A DNA stretch of 27,238 nucleotides, from the NCBI GenBank assembly GCA_015143735.1, contig VKHC01000025.1:1-27238 (forward strand), read 5' to 3'. Source of the stretch: Synura sp. LO234KE. Its lineage: Eukaryota; Sar; Synurophyceae; Synurales; Mallomonadaceae. Positions 10,401 through 19,513 of this stretch are shown piece by piece. The translations under genes and the position numbers were made by a program. Each line of letters starts with the position of its first letter. Within the stretch, counting starts at the first letter, position 1. Below the pieces are notes generated by a model. It saw only the letters and a list, made by a program, of their open reading frames with translations, had not been told where the DNA came from and searched no databases.

Positions 10401-12616
10401 ACCCTCACTGAAGATATGCAACCGAGCGAAAGTACACGCAGACAGGTTGCTGTTGAAGACGGTGTTCATCCGCGTAAAGATTTCTATTGTTTCCCATCGC
10501 TCTGCTCCAACGCGCTGCCCGACGTGACATTGTCCGCGTTGGTGCACTTCGAGACGTCGCCCTGGAGGAGCGAGCACCTCATGCTGTTCTCTCTGCGATC
10601 CCCTCTTCGACAAGGATTCCCTCCCGGATACTTCCCGGCGCTCTACTGTTTCGTTGCCAACACGGCCTCCACCTACTGTCCTGGGAAAGTAGAGGTTTAC
10701 TCCAATTGTCTCCGCATTCAGTCGAGGAGCACCCTACTGGTGGTCACTGTAGAAGACGGGGCTAAAGATACCTTCGCCATCGCTCTATATTGCCAGGGGA
10801 GCTATTCCCACTGTGAGACATTGCTACGGTCCATTCAAGTGGGAATAGAGTACAATAAGGATCACTTACACAATTGGAGCGCATTAGAACTGACGCAGAA
10901 GTACAGTTGTAGGGAGAAAGAAATCGAGGACGTGAAGAGCAACGAATCCATTTTTCATTCTCCAGGTGAATGCTTGGCACTTCGAGAGGTGGAGTCTGGT
11001 GAGATCACGAGAGATGACGAGTCCATTCGACCGACGGTGTCCCGGGACCAAGAGCAAGGAGGACAAACCCAGCGTCGAATTAGTCTGTCGCTCGCGAACA
11101 CTTCAGTACTTCCTCAGAAACAGAAGCACAGGAATTCGTTTTTATTAGACGAGGATATATTGAGGTCGAAAAGCAGCGATATTATTCTAGTAAGTGAGCG
11201 GTTTAGTTTTCACTCGAGCAGAGGGAACTCCGCACTTGATGGCGACGATTATGAGATAGTTATCACAAAGACGAGCACTTCGAGCACGTTAACGGGAATC
11301 AGAGGTGAAGCTTCAGAGCAAGAGAGCACTCAAGCTGCGCCACTACCGTTGCCTCGTCCAAGTCACGTGCGCCATCGAAGCGCAAGCATAAGCCATGCCC
11401 GATTTGAGCTGGACGAGTTGCAGAGCCGGGTCAATGACTTGTCCTTCTTCAACTTGAAGCCGATAAGTGCCCGTCCTCTTAAGCCACCGAGTGGCCGCAA
11501 GAGACATGGGTCTCTGTCTATGGGCGCATCACCTTTACATTTGTCACCCTTGGAGATGGCTGCCGCCGAGTACAATCTGTCGGACAAAATGTACGGTTAT
11601 GCAGACGCAGTGGCAGGAGACTTTATGTCTTTTCCTGCATCGCCGTCACTGGAGCACAGTCCTGGACGTGAGGAGGACTCCCAGGAGGACAAATGTGAAG
11701 ACTTCAGCGCGATTTTGACTGACGAGAATATGGCATATTTCGTGGAAGAGGCGAGGCGAGGCGGGAGACTGCAGCGAGATCTTGGCGCCTCACTCGCTGA
11801 GCTATACGCCCAGGCTTACCGTATACGCGCCAGTTTCCAGTCCCTCTTGATCCAGCTGTGTTCGCCTGACGAGGATGGCGCGGTCGTGGATAAAATAGAA
11901 TTGTCTGCTACAGACGATCTATACTTCGAATTCCTCGATGTTTACCCAGGCTCAACACAGGACTGTGTGGATGGCGCTGTGGTCCAGGATGGACTGGCAC
12001 AAAAGGAGAGTCCGGTCTCCGTAACAGAACACGAACAAAGAACAATCTTAGATGTTGTCTCGGATACTGGCCTGGTGAATAATGAGGAAGTTCGTATTCA
12101 GTCTGCTGGGGATGGAGATAGCAGCCACTACCAGGATGAGCAGAATGAAACCGTGGGCGGGGTCAACTCTGACGCAGAGTCCCATTATTGTCTGGACGGC
12201 ATCGTGTTGGTGATGAATCTCTCGCAGTTGACGGTCTTCTTGTCACGTCTCCGACAAGCTCAGGACACGGACCGAATTCGAGTGCAGGGCATAGCATGTC
12301 AGGTAGGTGCGACTGGATAAGGGAGATTTGCGGTTCAACTCTTATTCGCGTTCTCGTTTTTGCAATCCTGATATTTTCATTCACACAGGAGGTCACCCAA
12401 GCGGGGCGGTTACACTTGGTCGTACCCTTCTACTTCACAGACGACTCTTCGAGACATGTTGGTCGATATCACGTGATGTCCCTCCGTACGTATGAGAGGT
12501 ACGCTTATGGGCGAAGTCTCAGGGAGAAGTTCGTGGAGGTCGATGAGACACTTCAGAGACGGTTAAAACGCGCGTCGTCGTCCGTGCCAGTGGTAGCGTT
12601 TGAGCCTGGTAGTTGA
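7488..12616 (+). CDS. Ankyrin-repeat Roc-COR (ROCO) GTPase, two exons
   Basis: Exons 7488-12302 and 12389-12616 give 1680 residues. Residues about 40-545 hold some thirteen ankyrin-type repeats of roughly 35 residues, each with a variant of LPLHxA and LLxAYPxA. A Roc-type GTPase follows: P-loop GPTLSGKS (592-599), switch II VVDFPGE (D652, G655), a WD-containing strand, then CNFRK (N721) where Roc domains have THxD, so guanine recognition looks degenerate. A COR domain follows: ELFLCEGG and WILFDASWVSSTVIPGVL (about 870-900), then a second half with FPPGYFPALYCFV (about 1040). Residues 1130-1420 are Ser/Arg-rich and probably disordered. No kinase domain follows, unlike LRRK proteins. ROCO proteins usually act as dimeric signalling GTPases; the partner is unknown. 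The 86-base intron restores a 75-residue tail that I do not recognise. Codon use shifts from AT-rich to GC-rich near 8850. Confidence 0.85.
12303..12388 (+). other. 86-base intron near the 3' end of the ankyrin-ROCO gene
   Basis: The donor is TGTCAG|GTAGGTGC and the acceptor TTCACACAG|GAGGTC, phase 0. Without splicing the protein ends five codons later (VGATG, stop). With splicing it gains 75 residues of coding character (EVTQAGRLHLVVPFYF). The long open frame and good splice sites support it; there is no homologous exon to compare. Confidence 0.75.
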
Positions 12617-13958
12617 GTGTAGAATACATCCCCTAGGATATGTTTTAATCGATGAAATGGTAGACTGAAAGGAAGTAGAAATTATGGGGATGACAGCTTC
12701 ATTGGACAAGCATACTTACACTGTTCTATTTATGCGATCACCGCGTTGATTGGTTTATGCATGTGGTGGCATGAAATACTATGCTTCTGAAATAAGCGCA
12801 ACTTTTGTTCAATTGCGTTGCTTTTAAGGGTTAGATTATTTGCTTCTGGTGACATGGTATAGAGAACTCTCTCAAATGTGGACATAAAAATTGCGCTATG
12901 CGACGAAAAATTGACGTGCTTGAAATAGTGCGTGTATGTAATAAGAACGGTAGGATACCATGTACACACCATCCTATATCGACATACTTTGATGAGGCTA
13001 TATACACCTGGTACTACTCCTGCCCCAATACACCAGTATAGTTAGTACAACCAAAAGCACCTGGCGCAAGAAATCCTCGTGCAGGCAACAACAAGAGGAA
13101 TAAAAGTACCATCATTCAGACCGCCCTCACTTCGATCTAAGTTTGGTCTGTAAGATAGCTATAAAAGACCGCACTTCTTGCTTGGCTGTACGACGAAGAC
13201 GAGAACCGTGGTATACTTTCAGCTGACAGATTATGCGACGAATCAATTTCCTAAACCATCCTTTTCGTGCTTGTGGAAGGAGGAGAGGAAGGAAAATGAA
13301 ACGGTACCACGATAAAAGTGGGCGTACTAGTTGCAAGCAAGGATATCATGTTGGTACCACTAGTAGTCGTCGATATGCTCACGGGCGGCCATTCTTGTAT
13401 TGGTTCTTACTTGAATGATAGAATTCGACACAAACTGCCCAAGTCAGCCAGTTTTGATTTGTTTCTTTTAGCTACTCCTCCTATCCTCGCAGGAGGTCAC
13501 GAATCATTCCAACCACCTCGTAAACTTCTACACTACCGCTTATAGATTACTAGTACTGCAAGGAATAATGCAAAGGCACATATCGTTAAAAAAATAAAGA
13601 AATCAATTTAAAAAAGAATCGAGCCCTCCTTCCTGATAAATGTGGTTCGCCACTTCGATTTCCCTCTCCACTCCTTTATCCACACAAATCATAAAAGCAC
13701 GTGATAGAAAAAGAAGGGAATCAAAGCTCAACTAGGAAAACTACGACCACAAAGACGAGAATAAACAGCGCTTCTAAAATGCTCTCAGTTGAAATGCAGG
13801 GAATCCACAGTAATTGGATGAATTCCCCGCCAGGAAAAGATTCCTGCCAGATAATCCTTTTCGGATAAACTGCGCGAAATGAGATAAACTATTCGGACTG
13901 ATTGAGACCGCAAGAGCAACCGACTCACAACACGCGCATGTGCATAAATATATGAAGA
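12617..13958. other. Convergent intergenic region
   Basis: Lies between the 3' ends of the ankyrin-ROCO gene (+) and the kinase gene (-). It contains only short frames with no recognisable motifs. An AATAAA near 13594 is far from either stop codon. Nothing else supported. Confidence 0.5.
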
Positions 13959-15116
13959 TCATGTAAACACCTGCTTAAGGGATTTTCCAGTGAGGCTCGC
14001 GAGAATAACGGACATGTCAACGACAGAGTGAGAAGTGGTGAATGGGACGAGGTCCTCTAACACCACTAGGATCTGCGCAAAAGAAGGTCTAGCCTCGTAA
14101 TCAGTATTCCAACATGACTGCAATAGACTCTGGAAAGCAGGCGGCCACCGCGGGTCGATAGGAGGCCGTTCACCATTGGTTATGATTCGGTCTCTGAATT
14201 CAGATAGAGAGAAACCTTCAAACGCGACCTTAGAAGAGACAATCTCCCAAGTCATAATGCCGAAGCTATAGACATCTACTTTCTCGTTATAAGGTTTGTG
14301 TAAGAAGACTTCTGGTGCCATGTATCTTGGACTTCCCGTATACCCTGTCATGTTGTATACCTCTGTCGAAAATGAGCGCTTCTTGACACAAGTACTCAGT
14401 CCGAAATCCAACAACTTCAGTTTTCCATTCTCTGTAAAGCCAACATTTTCAGGTTTAAGATCTCTATGAATAATGCACGCATTCGGATGAAATTCCTCGT
14501 GGAGGTAGTGGATTGCACCACCTAAGTTTTGAAGATATCGCAATAGCCTTAAAGGAATAAAATTACGAAGGGGGCGGTTTCGAGTTCCCGTTAGATCTCG
14601 AGCCATAGTCGCAAGGTCGCCACCTCCAAGCCATTCCAAGACAACAAACGTTCGCGGAGAATCACCTTTTCCAATCACTTTAATAATATTTGGGTGTCTC
14701 ACTCTTCTAAGAATTTCAAACTCATCCTCAAACTCTTTTAATATGGATTCACTACTGGATTTTTTCGGTTTGACCATTTTTATGACGACATCGTTGTCCT
14801 TGTAATATCCGATATATAATCCACTGTTACTCCCGTCCACCAAATGCCTCACATCACTTATATTAGATATATCAAAATTAGATTTCGCAGACAACGCGGG
14901 AGCAGGAATGTCTTCCCAAGGCACTCTGAATAGTCTTCTATCATTCCAACATGAAGAAGGGGCGCTTCTCAGCGAAGTTGCTCTCGTATTGCAGCCATCG
15001 CTTTTTGAAAATATGCGAGCAAATTTAGATAGACCAGCACGCTGATAGAATGAAGGGTTCACTTTCTCCTCCATGGGCTTATTATCCCATGGATATATTG
15101 ATGATATTCGAAACAT
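13959..15116 (-). CDS. TKL-type protein kinase
   Basis: A 385-residue protein in one exon. The kinase domain covers about residues 85-360: ATP-binding Lys in VVIKMVKP (K113), the catalytic loop HRDLKPEN (217-224), DFG (237-239), APE (267-269), DVYSFG, and the closing Arg in EARPS (R343). The DVYSFGIMTWEI and RPPIDPRWPPAFQSLLQSCW pattern is typical of the tyrosine-kinase-like (TKL) group, which phosphorylates mainly Ser/Thr. HRDLKPEN also points to Ser/Thr. The glycine-rich loop (DGSNSGLYIGYY) is poor in glycine, but the catalytic residues are intact. The N-terminal 80 residues have no recognised domain. The frame extends to a TTG at 15167; 15116 is the first ATG. It is convergent with the ankyrin-ROCO gene and divergent from ADAT1. 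Confidence 0.88.
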   Translation of the reverse strand: MFRISSIYPWDNKPMEEKVNPSFYQRAGLSKFARIFSKSDGCNTRATSLRSAPSSCWNDRRLFRVPWEDIPAPALSAKSNFDISNISDVRHLVDGSNSGLYIGYYKDNDVVIKMVKPKKSSSESILKEFEDEFEILRRVRHPNIIKVIGKGDSPRTFVVLEWLGGGDLATMARDLTGTRNRPLRNFIPLRLLRYLQNLGGAIHYLHEEFHPNACIIHRDLKPENVGFTENGKLKLLDFGLSTCVKKRSFSTEVYNMTGYTGSPRYMAPEVFLHKPYNEKVDVYSFGIMTWEIVSSKVAFEGFSLSEFRDRIITNGERPPIDPRWPPAFQSLLQSCWNTDYEARPSFAQILVVLEDLVPFTTSHSVVDMSVILASLTGKSLKQVFT

Positions 15117-15715
15117 TCTTACCACAATTTGAGTTATCGAAAATTCAACATCATGGCCACACAGCAATTTTTTGAATATTCTACTAACCTACTGTTTACT
15201 TATTTAGAATCTAAGCTGCAATTTTTGAATCAGCAATAAAACAATGTAAAACAATTATCATTAGAGCATATCTACGTAGTAACTTGAAGAAAACATTATT
15301 AGCAAATTGACACAAAGGGAGGAGAAAGTGTAACAAGATATCGTTTAGTCCCCATACGTCCCTATGTAAGACGCATGCAAGCTTCGAATTTCATGGTTAG
15401 AAACTCAAGTCGCCCCCTAATCCGCAGCCAGCTAGTCAATACTGTGACAATCCACGTGGCACCAGCACTGAATCCACCATCCAATAGTCATTGGTTAGGA
15501 AGAGAACTCGTATCAGCAGCATTGCAAACCCAGCGAAAGTGTCCTTCTTTTGGTTATCAGCCGTGTTTAATGCTTTTACCAAGACAAATTTCCTGTACCC
15601 GTGTATAAACCCTTCAGCAGAATTTTTGACTTCGCGGAACACGTACTGTATGCATAATTTGAGTGAACTCACTTTATTATTTTTAACTGTATGTAATGTA
15701 ATTTTGTTATGGGAG
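15117..15715. other. Divergent intergenic region between kinase and ADAT1
   Basis: AT-rich DNA holding both promoters and leaders. The ADAT1 frame is open upstream to 15491 (TTG) and includes an in-frame ATG at 15650, so part of this region may be translated. The extra residues do not resemble ADAT1 and include a hydrophobic run. Confidence 0.45.
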
Positions 15716-17461
15716 ATGTCGTCGGCATCAGTTAGATCAGCAGAATCTAACCGATCTCATTCCTGTCTCTTTGCTAACGTTGTTGCCGAAGTTTCCCTTG
15801 ATGCATTTTTGCTGTGGTGCCCACCGGAATTGAAAACGAGCATTACCCAAACGGTGATGGCGGCATTTCTCGTGCAAAATGGAAATAATAGACCAGAAGT
15901 AGTTTCGATTGGAATGGGTACAAAATATGTTCTCAGCAAGAATTTGAAGGGGCAACGTAATTATTTTCTTGTTCGTGATCAGCATGCAGAGATATTGGCT
16001 AAACGTGGGTTTCGTCGATATTTAGTAAAACAAATCCGCAATTGTAAAGCAGGCGATACTGAAGAAGAAACTATTTTTGTCAAGAATTCACTTGACGGCG
16101 TTTTACGTCTCCGGGATGGAATTAGTGTTCATTTCTATTGCAGTTCCCAGCCATGCGGAAACGCTACGATTAAAAAGTGGGCAAAGTCTAAGCGACCAAA
16201 GTTGTACTCCACATTAAAGCATCATGAATATCCTAGAGTCGTTCCGCACGCATGTTGTCACATTTCCGCACGAAAGGAGGGCCAAATAGCTCTACTCCTT
16301 AAATTTGATGAATCAATAGCTCCTGGCTCCAAAAAGAGTTTAGACTCTAATTTAAATGTTCCCGTAGGACTAACAGATTATCGAAACAAGTTGGGGCTAT
16401 ATCTGAGCTGTAGCGATAAAATCCTCCTTTGGAATACTGTAGGAGTGCAATCAGCTCTACTCTCTCACTTCTGTCAGCCTATTTACGTATCGACTTTTAC
16501 GATTGGAAGGAAATTTAGCGAAGTTCACTGTGAGCGCGCATTTTGCTGTCGACTTCCCTCCTTTAAATTTCCTTCAAATTTAACTGAACCTGCTATATTT
16601 AGTACCCACCATCCTGCTATGCTGTGCACCAGTGTAAAGTTCGATAAAGGCAGCATTGCAACAGAGGGCGATCATGCGGGCGCTCGGTTCTCAGAGCGAA
16701 GGAGCATGATTTGGTCCCTCGGCTGCACTGCTGCTGAAATCCTTGATAGTTCCACCGGCCTCGTGATCGCTCCAAATAAGAGCGAGAAGCCTACTGACCT
16801 TCCAAGCCGCACCTCGTCGGCCGAGAAAGGTGTTCTACCCCTGTGCCCTGCCGCTAGGCCATGTCCCATGACGCAAGATGATATTGCTAGCCTATATCAC
16901 GACAGAGTTCTGGATGGTAAAATATCATATCCTACAGTTGGCGAAACAGTCGGTTCGGACGGAAGCACAGACGAGCAGTTGGTGTCCTCCTACTCCAGAT
17001 ATATGTTATTCAAGAGTGTACTCGATTTACTTCCATCTGTTTACATACCAGACGTTGAGGTAGTCGATGGTAGTCGACCGACTGGAGCAGACTATCCCTA
17101 CACACTTGGGAAACGAAAAGCAGGGAATTCGAGCCAAGCCGAAAATGTAAATAGCTTCGAGAAGGATTCGTGCGATACAAGCTCTTTGACCCGCACAAGC
17201 GGGGCTGATGCGACTCCAGATCATGTAAGACCTGATGCGTTTGGCGATTCGAGTGGATGCGTAACGAGCAATGCGTCCGACCGACAGTCCTCCTTCGACC
17301 ACTCCGCCGTAGCGTGTACGATGACGGAAACCGCAGCTGCGCCATTGCGAGAGGATGTGCAGGCGCCAGAGGAGTTGTGTGACCGCTGGAGAGAAGTGGG
17401 ATACGCGAAGCTGTATAGAATGGCGAAAAAACATGTGCTAGAACCAAGCAACTTTTTCTAG
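15716..17461 (+). CDS. ADAT1: tRNA-specific adenosine deaminase, ADAT1/Tad1 type
   Basis: Expected to deaminate A37 to inosine in eukaryotic tRNA-Ala. The chosen start gives 581 residues; numbering follows it. The ADAR/ADAT1 deaminase core has the HAE motif in RDQHAEILAKRGF (H90, proton-shuttling E92), the first zinc Cys in SSQPCGNATI (C147) and the second in LSCSDK (C232). The following WNTVGVQSALLSHF, QPIYVSTFTIG and HCERAFCCRLP blocks match ADAT1. SLGCTAAEILDSSTG and the end (GYAKLYRMAKKH) also fit the C-terminal half, which is lengthened by Ser/Thr/Asp-rich segments at about 345-395 and 470-545 that are probably disordered. It is a single exon. ATG 15716 was chosen because similarity begins soon after it; ATG 15650 would add 22 residues with a hydrophobic run unlikely for a nuclear/cytosolic tRNA enzyme. 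GC rises toward the 3' end. Confidence 0.9.
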   Translation: MSSASVRSAESNRSHSCLFANVVAEVSLDAFLLWCPPELKTSITQTVMAAFLVQNGNNRPEVVSIGMGTKYVLSKNLKGQRNYFLVRDQHAEILAKRGFRRYLVKQIRNCKAGDTEEETIFVKNSLDGVLRLRDGISVHFYCSSQPCGNATIKKWAKSKRPKLYSTLKHHEYPRVVPHACCHISARKEGQIALLLKFDESIAPGSKKSLDSNLNVPVGLTDYRNKLGLYLSCSDKILLWNTVGVQSALLSHFCQPIYVSTFTIGRKFSEVHCERAFCCRLPSFKFPSNLTEPAIFSTHHPAMLCTSVKFDKGSIATEGDHAGARFSERRSMIWSLGCTAAEILDSSTGLVIAPNKSEKPTDLPSRTSSAEKGVLPLCPAARPCPMTQDDIASLYHDRVLDGKISYPTVGETVGSDGSTDEQLVSSYSRYMLFKSVLDLLPSVYIPDVEVVDGSRPTGADYPYTLGKRKAGNSSQAENVNSFEKDSCDTSSLTRTSGADATPDHVRPDAFGDSSGCVTSNASDRQSSFDHSAVACTMTETAAAPLREDVQAPEELCDRWREVGYAKLYRMAKKHVLEPSNFF

Positions 17462-18531
17462 AGCCCCAGGCTGCACGAGCGCCTTCTTCCAAGAGGTCCC
17501 GCTGCCTGTTCCCCTCCTTTCTTGTGTCGCGATTAATCGGTCCGACATCACCTCAATTATCAAGTTTTCTAGCTACTCTAGAAGAAGTCTGTAAAAAAAA
17601 ATTATTGATGGGGGAAATGCAGGCAATATCGACCGATCTCCAAAACCAATTTGACGAAGTGTTATCAAGATAAGGTTTTTGACACGACTGCGTAGGGAGA
17701 GGAAGAACAGGAAGCCCTTGATCCATCAATTCACAACCTTACGGATCGAAGAGTGCTAAAGATCTTGCAATACCAGAAGTGTAAGGTAAGACACTTGCAA
17801 ACATCGATTTTCGAAGCGGTGAGCAGACGAGTGGCTCGATTTTCGACACCTCGTCCCAGAACAAAGGATCCCGTTTTAGTATCTGATAAGCCGACACTGA
17901 AAGTTGATAGATTTTCAACTCGATTCATTCGGAGTCGTCGGTCATTTAGGAAGTCAGAATGTAGTTACTGATTGTCATTGAGTAGTCGGATCAGTTCCAA
18001 ATTCGTTAGAGGTGCTGTTCGCAGGTTGATATTTGAACCGAGTAACGGAAGTTCGATTTTCACAGTGAATCACTGCTGTATCTAAGATCCACCTTGCAGG
18101 AGTGTCCCAAGTGTTTTGCACATAATTACTAACGCGGATTTTTTTCACGAACTCACGATTCACTAGTTAAGGAAGCGCCAGAAGCAAACAACGACGAATG
18201 GTCAGCCGGCCCTCGTCGGGCTTACGCTATCAATGGAATTTCGTTGAAATAATTATTTTGCAATAAGTTCTTTCTCCTCTTCGTCCCAATAATCAGTGAA
18301 GTCTCACCGAGTCCTCATGATGACACTTGAAACTTGAAAACAGCTACCGACGGGCGTTCGCGTGAACAGTTGTTAGTAGTAATTGACTGCAATCACTACG
18401 AGGTTCGCTCAACGCTCAATAATTCATTTAAGAACTCGAAAGAAGGAGAGATGAGTCCTCGCGGTACCGGTAAGATTCATAGCAGGCGCTCTAACCGGAG
18501 AAATAGTCAAGTCCCCACCAACTACAAATCT
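17462..18531. other. Intergenic region left of the MITE-like element
   Basis: No recognisable coding sequence. Short frames around 17731-17971 and 18334-18564 lack motifs. The start should hold the ADAT1 3' UTR; no AATAAA is seen close to the stop. Confidence 0.45.
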
Positions 18532-18880
18532 GTGTACCAAAATTTGGACACTAGTGTCCGTTAAAGTATTCCTAAAGTACAGTTAAAGCACCGTCTACAG
18601 TGCGCTAAAGTTTTACTTTAAGACTTCCTAAAGTCCTATCTCGTGACGGCTAAAGTTTCTTGTACTTTAGTGAAACTTTAGCGGTACTTCCGTGTGCTAC
18701 TATAGGAAAACTTAAAAAAATACGTTTTACTTTAGCGGTGCACCTTAGTAATACTTTAGAACTCAAAGTATCACTTTAAATTTTTAAGTTTTACTATAGT
18801 ATTCCTATACGGTATACTTTTTGTGTTTACTTTAGTGTTCCTAAAGTGCGCGCACTATAGTACGGCGGATTTTGGTACAC
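18532..18880. mobile_element. MITE-like element with 12-bp terminal inverted repeats
   Basis: GTGTACCAAAAT at 18532-18543 is repeated as its exact reverse complement at 18869-18880, bounding 349 bp of AT-rich non-coding DNA. Inside are more than ten CTAAAGT/ACTTTAG-like words, mainly CTAAAGT in the left third and ACTTTAG further right. There is a 14-bp palindrome GGACACTAGTGTCC (18546-18559) just inside the left end and a 12-bp palindrome AGTGCGCGCACT (18845-18856) near the right end. No transposase is encoded, so this would be a non-autonomous DNA element. No clear target-site duplication is seen, unless the TA inside the repeats is the target. The superfamily is not assigned. Confidence 0.6.
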
Positions 18881-19513
18881 GTATGCATACGAGGTTATAT
18901 CGTATATACTCCTATTATTCGCTCCCTAAACAGGTCTCAATAGTAACTTATTATAAGCTCGGAGAGTCATCCTCCGCTAACTAGACTACTGCTAGCTAGA
19001 CAAGCACGTTCGACAGGAGCCTCCTGGTGCAGCTGTACTAGCTACTATCCGCCCTCCCTCCAGCCAGCGTTGACCCCAGCTGCCTCGGTCTTGCGCCTCG
19101 GAATGAAAAGGTCCTTGCTAGCTGTACTAGTCGTACTGTATTTTGGAGAACTGCCAATATTAGCACCAACAAGCTACTTGCTGTGTGGTGTGACGACGTG
19201 CTGGTGAGGGCACATTTCTTAGGCTACATGGATGGCCCTCCTCCTCCACTTTTTTGTGTCCGTAATCGTTCTCCGTCCTCCTTACTATCCACCAAAGCCT
19301 GCTGATGCATGTTTTTTGGCAGGCACAACAGTCAGAATATGCTGTTTGATACCTCTTGCTGGTAGTGACTAGTAGTTGTGGTATTTATAGGAAACATCAA
19401 GATTAAATATGTTCATTCTTATTAGTAAGCATAAATTTAAAACTGGAAATCAAAGAAGTCCGTCATTGTAACAATACTAGTTCCTTATACGACATCAACA
19501 AGTTTCAACGATA
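18881..19513. other. Intergenic region right of the MITE-like element
   Basis: Contains CTAG-rich sequence (about 18980-19130) and no recognisable coding frame. The right end should hold the 3' UTR of the channel-hydrolase gene on the minus strand. Confidence 0.45.

Noticed and set aside
15117-15167. Seventeen extra N-terminal codons of the kinase from a TTG
   Set aside because: No ATG before 15116, and the extra residues are not part of the kinase fold.
15491-15715. 75-codon upstream extension of ADAT1
   Set aside because: It starts at TTG, does not resemble ADAT1 and contains a hydrophobic run; the ATG at 15650 remains a minor alternative.
17970-18060. Possible tRNA because of a TTTGAACC word near 18030
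   Set aside because: The flanking bases do not form a T-arm stem or any cloverleaf.
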